Source of the DNA: Candidatus Thiomargarita nelsonii
GTDB lineage: Bacteria; Pseudomonadota; Gammaproteobacteria; Beggiatoales; Beggiatoaceae
Assembly: GCA_000785145.2 (NCBI GenBank)
Contig: JSZA02000015.1
Coordinates: 22,305-86,304 of the forward strand
Reading direction: 5' to 3'
DNA: 64,000 bases
Shown: positions 17,623 to 26,956 of the stretch, piece after piece
Layout of the letters: every line of letters begins with the position of its first letter
Numbering within the stretch: the first letter of the stretch is position 1
Notes under the pieces: generated by a model
Database searches by the model: none
Told to the model about the DNA's origin: nothing
Seen by the model: only the letters and a program-made list of their open reading frames with translations
Translations under genes and position numbers: made by a program

Positions 17623-18552
17623 CTACTGAAAATGTACAAAATCTACAACAGATAAACCTTGCTCTGTAAGGATTTCGTGCAAACGTTTCAAAGCCGTGAT
17701 TTGAATTTGCCGCACTCGTTCACGAGTCATACCGAGTTCTTTACCAACTTCTTCTAATGTCGCCTCCTCTCTGTCACCTAAACCAAAGCGTCGCTCTATC
17801 ACAATACGCTGCTTGTCATTGAGTTTGGATAAGCATAATTGCAATTCTTTCTTTTGATCTTCATCTTGTAACAGTAGCATGGGATCAGGGTTAAATTCAT
17901 CATCAATAGAGTCGATTAAGGCGTTATCAGGTGCATTTATGCACGGAGTATCCATCGAAGTCACACGCTGATTCAGCAAGAGGAATTTTTCTACTTCTTC
18001 TGGGGATTTATCCAGTATTTGCGCGACTTCTTTGGGCTTTGGTTCATGCTCTAAGGTTTGTGATAAAGAGCGAAAGGCACGCAAACAAGCATTGATCTCC
18101 TTAAGGACATGAATAGGTAAGCGGATGGTACGGTTTTGATTCATAATGGCGCGATTCATCGTTTGCTTAATCCACCATGTGGCATAAGTAGAAAAACGAA
18201 AACCTTTTTCAGGATCAAATTTTTCGACCGCCCGCATTAAGCCAAGATTGCCTTCTTCAATTAAATCTAGCAGTGCCAAACCTCGGTTCATATATTTGCG
18301 GGCAATATTGACGACGAGACGTAAATTGGCCTCAATCATGCGATGGCGTGCCTTTTCATCCCCTTGTTGAACACGTCGTGCATATTCAATTTCTTCTTTT
18401 GCGCTTAGAAGGCTATACAATCCAATTTCATTGAGGTAAAGACGAATGGGATTGAAATTGTCGTTTGCAATATCGGTTTGCAAGGATAATGCGAGTTCCT
18501 CTTCCAATCCCCCAAATTCGTCCACGAATTCTTCAATAATCTCATCATTCAC
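17623..18552 (-). CDS. rpoS: RNA polymerase sigma factor RpoS (sigma-38)
   Basis: The 309-residue protein has sigma-70 regions 1.2 ([16 protein letters not shown]), 2 ([32 protein letters not shown]), 3 and 4 ([20 protein letters not shown]). Length and position after an nlpD-like gene point to RpoS rather than RpoD. The start is GTG 18552; no ATG is in frame close by. Instead of a Shine-Dalgarno sequence, a TAACTGA array runs straight into the GTG, which suggests unusual translational control. RpoS directs the general stress and stationary-phase response. Confidence 0.93.
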   Translation of the reverse strand: MNDEIIEEFVDEFGGLEEELALSLQTDIANDNFNPIRLYLNEIGLYSLLSAKEEIEYARRVQQGDEKARHRMIEANLRLVVNIARKYMNRGLALLDLIEEGNLGLMRAVEKFDPEKGFRFSTYATWWIKQTMNRAIMNQNRTIRLPIHVLKEINACLRAFRSLSQTLEHEPKPKEVAQILDKSPEEVEKFLLLNQRVTSMDTPCINAPDNALIDSIDDEFNPDPMLLLQDEDQKKELQLCLSKLNDKQRIVIERRFGLGDREEATLEEVGKELGMTRERVRQIQITALKRLHEILTEQGLSVVDFVHFQ

Positions 18553-18578
18553 AGTTATCAGTTATCAGTTATCAGTTA
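18552..18578 (-). promoter_or_regulatory. TAACTGA heptamer array at the rpoS start
   Basis: On the minus strand three perfect TAACTGA units (18558-18578) are followed by a partial unit TAACTG that overlaps the GTG start of rpoS. No AGGAG-like site is present. TAACTGA direct repeats in front of genes have been described in Beggiatoaceae, where translational regulation was proposed. This is the only array in the window. Confidence 0.8.
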
Positions 18579-18616
18579 TATAACTCAAAAAAATAAAGAA
18601 AAGAGACTTCAGGTAT

Positions 18617-18672
18617 TTTGGAGTCCAAGATTTATCTTGGGCACCTCCCAAGATAAATCTTGGACTCCTAAA
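18617..18672. repeat. paired gtccaagataaatcttggac palindromes
   Basis: Two copies of the AAGATAAATCTT-centred palindrome lie back to back between rpoS and the LysM gene. They could end the upstream transcript or uncouple the two genes. Confidence 0.65.
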
Positions 18673-19470
18673 TTAACGTGGAGCCAGTTTCAATCTGAGA
18701 GTCGGATAAATTGTATAAGGGCTACCAATGCCATTCCATTTTGCTAAATCAGTCAGAGGTAACTCGTACATTTCCGCAATATTTTGCAAACTTTCTCCTG
18801 GTTTCACAATATGAAAGCCTGGATTGCTCGGTGTGACGGGTGCGGTGTTATCGTCGTCACTGTCCGGCATCATAGTCGTCGGTGGAGTAATCCGTAATTT
18901 TTGCCCCGCTTCTACTTTATAAGGGGGCTCTAAATTATTCCATCTCGCTAAATCACTCATACTCTCGTTATAACGTTGAGCAATAGCAAACAGCGATTCC
19001 CCGAAATCAACAATGTGATAATCTTCGTCAGATTCAGAGGATGGCATAACACTGTCTGGCGGGCTCACCCGCAGACGTTGCCCCACTGACAATGGTTGAT
19101 CTCGTAAACCATTCCAAGTTTTTATATCATCTTCACTGCGATTATAATGTTTAGCAAGCTTAGTCAACGTATCACCCGGCAACACAAAATGGTAATCTCT
19201 GTTCCCAGAGCTCAAGTCTGGCTCGCTCGTTGGGGGTGGCGTAATAATAGGCGTTGATACAGGTGGCGTGGGGCTGTCTATCGGAATACCTGTGACTGGC
19301 TTATTCTGCTTATTCTGAGGGGGTTTTTGGACCTTTGGTTTTTGAGGCTTAGGAGAGACTACTCTCTCAGGCACAGAGCTTTCTGGCGCCTCCTTTTGTG
19401 GGAGCGAAACACAGCCACTCAGTAGCATAATCAATCCGGCCCATAATTTGGTTGTAGATGACATATACAT
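18673..19470 (-). CDS. LysM-repeat lipoprotein, NlpD-like
   Basis: The N-terminus MYMSSTTKLWAGLIMLLSGC ends in a lipobox (LSGC), so a lipid-anchored envelope protein is expected. A Pro/Lys-rich linker follows. Then come three LysM domains, each with the pattern YHxVxxGESLxxIAxxY...LARWN..., at residues about 91-136, 150-195 and 215-262. LysM binds peptidoglycan. Canonical NlpD has one LysM plus an M23 (LytM) domain that activates amidases. Here the M23 domain is absent and LysM is tripled. The gene sits directly upstream of rpoS as nlpD does. Confidence 0.85.
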   Translation of the reverse strand: MYMSSTTKLWAGLIMLLSGCVSLPQKEAPESSVPERVVSPKPQKPKVQKPPQNKQNKPVTGIPIDSPTPPVSTPIITPPPTSEPDLSSGNRDYHFVLPGDTLTKLAKHYNRSEDDIKTWNGLRDQPLSVGQRLRVSPPDSVMPSSESDEDYHIVDFGESLFAIAQRYNESMSDLARWNNLEPPYKVEAGQKLRITPPTTMMPDSDDDNTAPVTPSNPGFHIVKPGESLQNIAEMYELPLTDLAKWNGIGSPYTIYPTLRLKLAPR

Positions 19471-19572
19471 TTAAACTCACAATGTTATTTTAGTAGGCGT
19501 CCAAGATTTATCTTGGACGTCAATAGTTTTGCATAAAAAAGTCGATTAAATCAACTGACGGACCAAAAAAAA

Positions 19573-21369
19573 ATGATTGGACAAGACATCATTAACTCAC
19601 AAATAGCATCAGTGAACACATTACCCGCCTTATTTCGTGAGCGGGTAAAACGCACTCCGCAACAAGTGGCTTATCGTTATTTTGATAAGGATGACAAAAG
19701 TTGGCAAAGCCTGACTTGGGCTAACATGTCTCAACAAGTGGCACGTTGGCAAGCCGCTTTAAGACAAGAAAATCTCGCCCCTGGAGATAGGGTTGCCATC
19801 ATGTTGCATAATTGCCCCCAATGGGTCATGTTTGACCAAGCCGCCCTCGGACTAGGTTTGGTGACGGTCCCTTTATATACCGATGATCGTCCAGATAATG
19901 TCGCCTACATTATAAACCAAGCAGAAGTCAAACTTTTGCTACTGGGGGGGGCAACACAGTGGAAACGTTTATACACAGTGCGCGATGAATTGTCGAGTTT
20001 GAGACATATTCTATCAATAAAAGCATTTGATGATAAAAATTTTGAAGAATCGCGTTTAGTTTTTTTAGAGCACTGGTTAGTTGATGAGCAAAGTGCCTTA
20101 TGCGCTGAAGAGTCGCCCCCTGACAATTTGGCGAGCATTGTTTATACATCTGGCACCACTGGTAGCCCAAAGGGCGTGATGCTCAGTCACAGTAATATGC
20201 TCCGTAATGCACAAGCGGCGGCAAGCTGCATGAATTTTAATCCTGATGATCTCTTTTTATCCTTTTTGCCACTGTCGCATACTTTAGAACGTACAGACGG
20301 CTATTATCTACCAATGGTCGTTGGCGCACCCGTCGCTTATGCGCGTTCGATTCCACAATTAGCGATGGATTTAACCACTTTATGTCCAACGGCTTTGATT
20401 TCTGTACCGCGTATTTATGAGCAAGTGTATGCCAAGATTCAAAATCAATTGGAAAAAAAATCAGCCCTGGCTCAAAAATTATTCACTCTGACTGTCGAAG
20501 TGGGTTGGCGACGCTTTGAATATCGTCAAGGGCGGGCAGCTTGGCATCCACGTTTGTTATTATGGCCCCTATTGCGCCGTTTAGTGGCTACCCCGGTATT
20601 GGATAAATTGGGCGGACGGATGCGTGTCGCTATCAGTGGTGGAGCGGCTTTATCGCCAACCATTGCCAAATTGTTTATAGGGCTGGGATTAAATTTATTA
20701 CAAGGCTATGGATTGACCGAAACCAGTCCCGTTATCAGCGTCAATCGCCCAGAGGACAATGTGCCTGAAAGTATTGGTACTATCCTACCGGGCGTGGAAG
20801 TCAAAGTGGATGACAATGGAGAATTATTGACAAAAAGTCCGTATGTGATGTTGGGATATTGGAAAAATCCTACGGCTACTCAGGAAATCATTGACGAGGG
20901 GGGTTGGTTGCATACAGGCGATAAAGCGCGTCAGGATGAGCAAGGTCATCTATACATTACCGGACGCATTAAAGAGATCATTGTCATGGGCAACGGCGAA
21001 AAAGTCCCGCCTGCTGATATGGAAATAATGATTTGTACCGATCCTCTCTTTGAGCAAGTGATGATAGTGGGAGAAGCTAAGCCATTTCTCGGTGCTTTGC
21101 TCGTATTAAACGCTGAACATTGGCAAAGCTTTGCCAAAGATTTGAATGCTGAGACCTTACAGGAAAAAGCAGTACATCAAGCAATTGGCAAACGCCTTAA
21201 CAAACACCTCAAAGATTTTCCGGGCTACGCCCAAATTCGTCGCGTGTCATTGTCTCTTGAGCCTTGGACAATAGATAATGGCTTATTGACACCGACTTTA
21301 AAAATGAAACGGGCGCGTATTCTTGAACGTTATGCGGCGGAAATAGAACAGTTATATAAAGGTTTTTAA
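19573..21369 (+). CDS. long-chain acyl-CoA synthetase (AMP-binding)
   Basis: The 598-residue protein belongs to the ANL adenylating superfamily. The P-loop-like motif IVYTSGTTGSPKGVMLSH is near residue 190, QGYGLTETSPV near 378 and GWLHTGDKARQDEQGHLYI near 445. The family's motif for long-chain enzymes follows (GRIKEIIVMGNGEKVPP). It activates fatty acids with ATP and CoA. The gene is divergent from the nlpD-like gene. The start ATG 19573 follows a weak A-rich leader. Closest in type to FadD15-like long-chain ligases. Confidence 0.92.
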   Translation: MIGQDIINSQIASVNTLPALFRERVKRTPQQVAYRYFDKDDKSWQSLTWANMSQQVARWQAALRQENLAPGDRVAIMLHNCPQWVMFDQAALGLGLVTVPLYTDDRPDNVAYIINQAEVKLLLLGGATQWKRLYTVRDELSSLRHILSIKAFDDKNFEESRLVFLEHWLVDEQSALCAEESPPDNLASIVYTSGTTGSPKGVMLSHSNMLRNAQAAASCMNFNPDDLFLSFLPLSHTLERTDGYYLPMVVGAPVAYARSIPQLAMDLTTLCPTALISVPRIYEQVYAKIQNQLEKKSALAQKLFTLTVEVGWRRFEYRQGRAAWHPRLLLWPLLRRLVATPVLDKLGGRMRVAISGGAALSPTIAKLFIGLGLNLLQGYGLTETSPVISVNRPEDNVPESIGTILPGVEVKVDDNGELLTKSPYVMLGYWKNPTATQEIIDEGGWLHTGDKARQDEQGHLYITGRIKEIIVMGNGEKVPPADMEIMICTDPLFEQVMIVGEAKPFLGALLVLNAEHWQSFAKDLNAETLQEKAVHQAIGKRLNKHLKDFPGYAQIRRVSLSLEPWTIDNGLLTPTLKMKRARILERYAAEIEQLYKGF

Positions 21370-21400
21370 GTTTATTTTTAAAAAATCCTATTTCTTAAAT

Positions 21401-21538
21401 TGTAGGGTGCGTCCTACGCACCCTGACTCTTAATTTGTGCGGAGTACGCACCCTACGAAAAAGGTGCGTAGGACGCACCCTACGAAAAAGGTGCGTAGGA
21501 CGCACCCTACGAAAAAGGTGCGTAGGACGCACCCTACA
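21401..21538. repeat. tandem array of gtgcgtaggacgcaccctac repeats
   Basis: A full palindrome (tgtagggtgcgtcctacgca ... acgcaccctac) is followed by three tandem 27-bp units, gaaaaaggtgcgtaggacgc plus accctac. There are no unique spacers, so it is not a CRISPR array. The 24 bases just after it (21538-21561) recur inverted at 49921-49944, showing that the mobile unit is larger than the palindrome. Confidence 0.8.
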
Positions 21539-21572
21539 TTACCCATAAAAACAACCTTGACGATGTAGTAGA

Positions 21573-22668
21573 TTAGAGGCCCGTTTTCAAACTAGCACTA
21601 ATAAATTTATCCAAGTCCCCATCCAACACGGCTTGCGTATTGCCAGTTTCTACACCCGTGCGTAAATCCTTAATGAGCGACTTATCCAACACATAAGAGC
21701 GAATCTGACTACCCCAACCAATGTCCGCTTTGTTATCAAAAGCGGCTTGTTCTTCACGGCGGCGTTCTTGCATTTCTAACTCATATAGTTTAGCCTTTAA
21801 CTGTTTCATTGCCGTGGCCTTGTTTTTATGCTGAGAGCGATCATTTTGACATTGCACAACAGTGTTAGTCGGTAAATGAGTGATGCGTACCGCCGATTCT
21901 GTGCGGTTAACATGTTGTCCCCCAGCGCCGCTGGCACGGTAAACATCTATGCGTAAATCGGCCTCATTAATATCAATATCTATATCGTCATCAACTTCAG
22001 GCGCCACAAAAACAGCCGCAAATGAAGTGTGGCGACGATTGCCCGAGTCGTATGGCGATTTACGTACTAGGCGATGTACCCCAGTTTCGGTGCGTAGCCA
22101 ACCATAAGCGTAGTCTCCTGTGACACGAACGGTTGCACTTTTTATGCCATCGACATCGCCAGGCGACTTGTTAATCATTTCGGTGGCAAAGCCGCGCTGT
22201 TCGGCCCAGCGTAAGTACATACGCAATAACATATCGGCCCAATCTTGAGCCTCCGTGCCCCCAGAGCCGGATTGAATGTCTAAAAAAGCATTATGTGCAT
22301 CCATTTCTCCTGACAACATACAGGATAATTCAAACTCTAACAATTGTTGGTCTAAATTTTCTATGTCTTGACACACCGAGTCTACTGTATCATTATCATG
22401 CTCTTGTTGTGCCATATCCAAAAAATCGCGTCCATCTTTTAATCCGGTATCAAATTGGTCTATGGTTTGCACGACTTTTTCTAAAGCAACCCGTTCGCGC
22501 CCAAGTGTTTGGGCCCTCTCATAATTATTCCAGAGGTTTGGAGACTCAAGTTCGCGTTGAACTTCAATCAGACGCTCAGATTGAGTATTATAGTCAAAGA
22601 TACCCCCTGAGTGCATCGGTTCGGTTTTGCATATCGTTTATGCGTTGATAAATAATATTAAGCTCCAT
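21573..22668 (-). CDS. prfB: peptide chain release factor 2, programmed +1 frameshift
   Basis: The gene starts at ATG 22668 ([24 protein letters not shown]) after AAGGAG, runs 24 codons and meets TGA at 22596-22594. The junction AGGGGGTATCTTTGAC is the classical autoregulatory site: an internal Shine-Dalgarno, CTT, then TGA C. A +1 shift continues [13 protein letters not shown] to the end at 21573. The catalytic GGQ loop lies in [16 protein letters not shown], and SPYDSGNRR resembles the SPF anticodon-tripeptide region. RF2 ends translation at UGA and UAA. Low RF2 raises shifting and so its own synthesis. Confidence 0.97.
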
Positions 22669-22800
22669 TGAAAACTCCTTATGTATTGATGCTTGATTAA
22701 TTATAATCCGAATGAGATATGATTTTCAAGCTTTTTCTTCCAAGATAAATCTTGGACTCCTAGCATTTAAACACTCACTTTTTGAAGGTAGGAAAAAAGA

Positions 22801-23604
22801 TTGGCTAAGATTATTGTTGTTACATCTGGTAAAGGTGGAGTTGGAAAAACGACCACCAGTGCTGCTTTTGCAACCGGTTTGGCACTACGCGGATATCAAA
22901 CCGTTGTCATTGATTTTGATGTAGGATTACGGAATCTCGACCTCGTGATGGGTTGTGAGCGCCGCGTCGTTTATGATTTTGTCAATGTGATTAATGGCGA
23001 GGGAAGCTTAAACCAAGCTCTGATCAAAGATAGACGTGTTGAGAATTTATATGTTCTGCCAGCCTCGCAAACTCGCGATAAAGACGCGCTCACCTTGAAA
23101 GGGGTGGCAAGAGTTTTAGAAGCCTTAAAAAAGCGCTTTGAATATATCGTCTGTGATTCTCCAGCGGGTATTGAGCATGGTGCTATCATGGCAATGTATT
23201 TTGCCGATGAAGCCTTGGTTGTGACTAATCCAGAGGTTTCTTCTGTGCGCGATTCTGATCGTATCCTCGGCATGTTGGCCAGTAAAACCCGCCGTGCGGT
23301 GCAAAATCTGCCGCCTATTAAAGAATATTTATTACTAACACGTTATATAGACAAACGTGTGGATCGTGGTGATATGCTAAGTGCTAAAGATGTTGGAGAA
23401 ATTCTAGCTATTCCCATGTTAGGCATTATTCCTGAATCAACGACCATTTTACAAGCTTCTAATGCTGGCATTCCTATCACGCTTGATAATAATAGTGAAG
23501 CCGGAATCGCTTATCTTGAGGTTGTGGCACGTTTCCTTGGAGAAGAACCACCAGAACGACCTAAAAAAAGTATTTTTACTAAAATATTCGGCAACAAAAA
23601 TTAA
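22801..23604 (+). CDS. minD: septum-site determining ATPase MinD, copy 1
   Basis: The start is TTG 22801, with TAGGAAAAAAGA upstream; this is LAKIIVVTSGKGGVGKTT. The deviant Walker A GKGGVGKT covers residues 10-17. The protein ends in an amphipathic, basic tail (RPKKSIFTKIFGNKN) that would insert in the membrane. MinD recruits MinC to block FtsZ away from midcell. A second copy at 26152-26955 is identical over roughly the first 460 bases and then diverges slightly. This copy lacks an adjacent minC. Confidence 0.96.
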   Translation: MAKIIVVTSGKGGVGKTTTSAAFATGLALRGYQTVVIDFDVGLRNLDLVMGCERRVVYDFVNVINGEGSLNQALIKDRRVENLYVLPASQTRDKDALTLKGVARVLEALKKRFEYIVCDSPAGIEHGAIMAMYFADEALVVTNPEVSSVRDSDRILGMLASKTRRAVQNLPPIKEYLLLTRYIDKRVDRGDMLSAKDVGEILAIPMLGIIPESTTILQASNAGIPITLDNNSEAGIAYLEVVARFLGEEPPERPKKSIFTKIFGNKN

Positions 23605-23605
23605 C

Positions 23606-23884
23606 ATGAGTATTATTGATTACTTTCGCTTAGATTCACAAAAGTCAGCGACTGTTGCTAAAGAGCGCTTACAAATTATTGTTGCACGTCAACGCGGCAA
23701 TGGTGGCTCAAGGGCACTCGACTTTTTTATTCCCAAGTTGCAAGAGGATTTGCTAGATGTCGTTAAGAAATACGTTGAGATCGATAATGATCAAGTCAGA
23801 ATGCATCTGGATAAAGAGGGGGATTATGAAATTTTAGAAGTTAATATTCCTTTGCCAGAAGAAAAGCTTAAGAAACTTCAATAA
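23606..23884 (+). CDS. minE: cell division topological specificity factor MinE, copy 1
   Basis: ATG 23606 begins one base after the minD stop. The 92-residue protein carries the anti-MinCD region (SATVAKERLQIIVARQR) and the topological domain (VEIDNDQVRMHLDKEGDYEI). MinE drives MinD off the membrane and sets its oscillation. About 85 percent of residues match copy 2. Confidence 0.95.
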   Translation: MSIIDYFRLDSQKSATVAKERLQIIVARQRGNGGSRALDFFIPKLQEDLLDVVKKYVEIDNDQVRMHLDKEGDYEILEVNIPLPEEKLKKLQ

Positions 23885-23941
23885 AAACGATATTCTGCTA
23901 TGCTGATTCAAAGTCACTGTCCATAAATAACTCATCGGTTT

Positions 23942-24072
23942 GAGTTATTTTAAAGTGACCCGCTTAAGTTCTTCGAGAACTATGTTAGGGGCGAAATTAG
24001 GCACTCTTGCGATGCTTCGGAAGTCTGATACCCTGCGGAGAGTCATTAAACAAGTCTGATGGAAAGGCTAGT
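23942..24072 (+). ncRNA. candidate omega-RNA of the IscB element
   Basis: IscB proteins use a structured guide RNA encoded directly upstream of the gene. This non-coding stretch lies exactly there and contains hairpin-prone parts (AGTTCTTCGAGAACT at about 23967-23981) and GATGCTTCGGAAGTC. If the left end is right, the guide would be read from the minE-side flank. No structure was computed. Confidence 0.4.
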
Positions 24073-25240
24073 GTGGCTCTCATTTAAAATCACAACAAAC
24101 AACCGTTGATGCCTTGCCACCCGGCAAGAGCACGCAAGTTCTTAAAAAAGGGAAAGGCTGCGGTTTACCGACGCTACCCTTTCACAATGACGCGCCGCGT
24201 AGGTGGTGATTTACAGCCCATCGAGGTCAAATTTGACCCCGGCAGCCGCACAACAGGTATCGCTTTGGTTGGGCATTTTGACCGTGGTAAAGAGGTAATC
24301 TGGGCCGGTAATCTAAACCATCGGGGAGCCCAGGTCAAAAAAGACCTCAACTCAAGACGGGCAATACGCAGATCGCGACGAAATAGAAAGACTCGTTATC
24401 GACAGGCACGGTTTTTAAACCGATTGCGGCCAAAATGTTGGCTTCCACCGTCATTGCGGTCACGAGTCGATAACGTTAAGAATTGGATGCACAAGCTGGC
24501 TCTGTTGGCACCGCTGACTCAAATAGCCGTTGAGACGGTCAGGTTTGACACCCAAAAACTTCAAAAGCCTGAAATAGAGGGTATTGAATATCAACAGGGT
24601 GAACTTGCTGGCTATGAGTTGCGCGAGTATTTATTAGAAAAATGGGATCGTCAGTGTGCTTATTGTGGTGCTAAAAACGTACCACTTGAAGTTGAACATA
24701 TCCAAGCTCGTAGCAAAGGTGGCTCAGATAGAGTGTCCAACCTAACCTTGGCTTGTACACCATGCAACCAAGAAAAGGGCAATAAGGACATCAAAGATTT
24801 TCTGAAGCGTAAAAAGAAGCGTTTGAAGAAAATCCAAGCGCAATCAAAAGCACCTTTAAAAGACGCAGCGGCTGTCAATGCTACTCGTTATGCGACTGGC
24901 AACGTCTTAAAAAGTTTCGGTTTACCGATTACCTTGGAAAGTGGTGGGCGAACAAAATTTAACCGTATTAAGCTAGGTTACTCGAAAGACCATTGGATTG
25001 ATGCTGCTTGTGTTGGTGAAAGTGGTAGCCACGTTGTTATTCCCAAGGCGATAACGCCTTTGATTATTAGTGCTAAGGGACGTGACTAAAGGCAAAAAGA
25101 TAGGCACTTATGTTGGGCGTGTTATGGTAAGAGCAAGTGGGAGTTTTGATATTTCTACAGGAACAGTACGGGTATCTAATATTTCGTACCGATTCTGTCG
25201 GCTTATTCAAAGAACGGACGGCTACGAATATTTAACTTGA
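24073..25240 (+). pseudogene. iscB: IscB RNA-guided nuclease gene, damaged at both ends
   Basis: The main frame (24106-25089) keeps the core: PLMP-motif remnant (QPLMPCHPARAR), RuvC-I FDPGSRTTGIAL with Asp44, an Arg-rich bridge helix (SRRAIRRSRRNRKTRYRQAR), RuvC-II IAVETVRFD, an HNH with CAYCG, EVEHIQARSKGGSD and CTPCN, and RuvC-III DHWIDAA. Upstream, GTG 24073 with GGAAAGG before it would give VALI, then TAA at 24085-24087 in place of a probable Leu codon. Downstream, the frame ends at 25089 and the C-terminal domain resumes at 25082-25240 in another frame (TKGKKIGTYVGRVMVRASGS), with the intervening part deleted. A product from TTG/ATG 24106 would lack target-side contacts. Confidence 0.85.
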
Positions 25241-25397
25241 ACCGATTTATGCCCTTAAGAAGAATGGTGGAAGCATAAGCTTCCATTCATATAGTCATAA
25301 ACCAATGAGTTATTTATTTCCAATTACAAAGTGCAATTTTTTTAAAATATTTAAAATAAACCAGAAATTTCTATAGAAACGATGAAGGGAATTAATA

Positions 25398-26087
25398 GTG
25401 TCTGCACTTGAATTTAAAGGCAATCTGTTAACATTAATGGTTTTGCATTTATTTGAGAGTGATACTGAAATAATCGCAGAACAACTCGCCGAAAAAATCT
25501 CTAAAGCACCGAGTTTTTTTCAGCATGCCCCAATAGTGATTGATCTACAGGCGGTACGAAAAAACAAACTTGATTTAGCTGAAATTGTGAGCTTACTGCG
25601 TACTTATGGTTTAATCCCAGTGGCAGTACGTGGTGGTTCTCCATTGCAAGATGAAATAGCCTTTAACCTCAATTTAGGGCGCTTAGCTGATGTAAAAAAA
25701 CCGCCGCAAAAAAACTTGCTTGAACCTAAAAAATCTGCTAAAGCACCAATATCTCCGACGACTAAAATTATCACAAAACCGGTTCGTTCAGGACAACAAG
25801 TCGCTGCCCTGAATGGTGATTTAATCGTATTATCTGGTGTCAGTCAAGGGGCAGAAATCTTGGCGAGTCGTCATATTCATATTTATGGACCCTTACGTGG
25901 ACGGGCATTAGCAGGTATCAATGGAGATAATGAAGCACGGATTTTTTGTCAAGACTTAAAAGCTGAACTTCTCTCCATAGCGGGACATTATAAGGTGAAT
26001 GAAGATATACCAGCAGATTTAATGGATCAACAGGTACAAATTTATTTGGATGAAGAGTCGTTAACAATTCAGTCGCTTTTGGGTTAA
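25398..26087 (+). CDS. minC: septum-site determining protein MinC
   Basis: The start is GTG 25398 after AAGGGAATTAATA. The 229-residue protein has the N-terminal FtsZ-inhibiting domain, a Lys/Pro linker (residues about 95-130) and the C-terminal beta-helix domain with QQVAALNGDLIVLSGVSQGA and GPLRGRALAG. MinC is the division inhibitor positioned by MinD. It heads the second cluster minC-minD-minE; an AAGATAAATCTT palindrome separates it from minD. Confidence 0.93.
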   Translation: MSALEFKGNLLTLMVLHLFESDTEIIAEQLAEKISKAPSFFQHAPIVIDLQAVRKNKLDLAEIVSLLRTYGLIPVAVRGGSPLQDEIAFNLNLGRLADVKKPPQKNLLEPKKSAKAPISPTTKIITKPVRSGQQVAALNGDLIVLSGVSQGAEILASRHIHIYGPLRGRALAGINGDNEARIFCQDLKAELLSIAGHYKVNEDIPADLMDQQVQIYLDEESLTIQSLLG

Positions 26088-26151
26088 AGTACGTCCAAGA
26101 TAAATCTTGGACTCCTAGCATTTAAACACTCACTAAGGTAGGAAAAAAAGA

Positions 26152-26955
26152 TTGGCTAAGATTATTGTTGTTACATCTGGTAAAGGTGGAGTTGGAAAAA
26201 CGACCACCAGTGCTGCTTTTGCAACCGGTTTGGCACTACGCGGATATCAAACCGTTGTCATTGATTTTGATGTAGGATTACGGAATCTCGACCTCGTGAT
26301 GGGTTGTGAGCGCCGCGTCGTTTATGATTTTGTCAATGTGATTAATGGCGAGGGAAGCTTAAACCAAGCTCTGATCAAAGATAGACGTGTTGAGAATTTA
26401 TATGTTCTGCCAGCCTCGCAAACTCGCGATAAAGACGCGCTCACCTTGAAAGGGGTGGCAAGAGTTTTAGAAGCCTTAAAAAAGCGCTTTGAATATATCG
26501 TCTGTGATTCTCCAGCGGGTATTGAGCATGGTGCTATCATGGCAATGTATTTTGCCGATGAAGCCTTGGTTGTGACTAATCCAGAGGTTTCTTCTGTGCG
26601 CGATTCTGATCGTATCATCGGCATGTTGGCCAGTAAAACCCGCCGTGCTGTGCAAAATATGCCGCCTATTAAAGAATATTTATTACTAACACGTTATATA
26701 GACAAACGTGTGGATCGTGGTGATATGCTAAGTTCTAAAGATGTTGGAGAAATTCTAGCTATTCCCATGTTAGGTATTATTCCTGAATCACCTACCGTTT
26801 TACAAGCTTCTAATGCTGGCATTCCTATCACGCTTGATAATAATAGTGAAGCTGGAGTCGCTTATCTTGAGGTTGTGGCACGTTTCCTTGGAGAAGAACC
26901 ACCAAAACGACCTAAAAAAAGTATTTTTAAATGGTTCAGTTCAACAAAAAATTAA
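26152..26955 (+). CDS. minD: septum-site determining ATPase MinD, copy 2
   Basis: TTG start as in copy 1, with the same upstream palindrome and TAGGAAAAAAAGA leader. The 267 residues differ from copy 1 at few positions (for example Leu160 to Ile, and the tail FKWFSSTKN). The first nucleotide differences appear near base 26616, so the 5' half looks recently homogenised. Being behind minC, this is probably the ancestral copy. Confidence 0.96.
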   Translation: MAKIIVVTSGKGGVGKTTTSAAFATGLALRGYQTVVIDFDVGLRNLDLVMGCERRVVYDFVNVINGEGSLNQALIKDRRVENLYVLPASQTRDKDALTLKGVARVLEALKKRFEYIVCDSPAGIEHGAIMAMYFADEALVVTNPEVSSVRDSDRIIGMLASKTRRAVQNMPPIKEYLLLTRYIDKRVDRGDMLSSKDVGEILAIPMLGIIPESPTVLQASNAGIPITLDNNSEAGVAYLEVVARFLGEEPPKRPKKSIFKWFSSTKN

Positions 26956-26956
26956 C

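Larger units (their letters stand above)
23923..25317 (+). mobile_element. IscB-type element (relic) between the two min clusters
   Basis: The candidate boundaries are a near-perfect inverted pair: ATAAATAACTCATCGGTTT at 23923-23941, and its complement around ATAAACCAATGAGTTATTTA at 25297-25317. Inside are an about 130-base non-coding leader, a damaged iscB gene and a 3' tail. The left end can also form AACTCA/TGAGTT hairpins. No TnpA transposase is present, as is common for IscB units. Boundaries are inference. Confidence 0.6.

Noticed and set aside
21401..21538. Regular short repeats resembling a CRISPR array
   Set aside because: The 27-bp units are head to tail with no unique spacers, and no cas genes are near.
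24106..25089. IscB as a working RNA-guided nuclease
   Set aside because: The N-terminal stop and the C-terminal deletion with frameshift make full function unlikely, although the catalytic core is intact.
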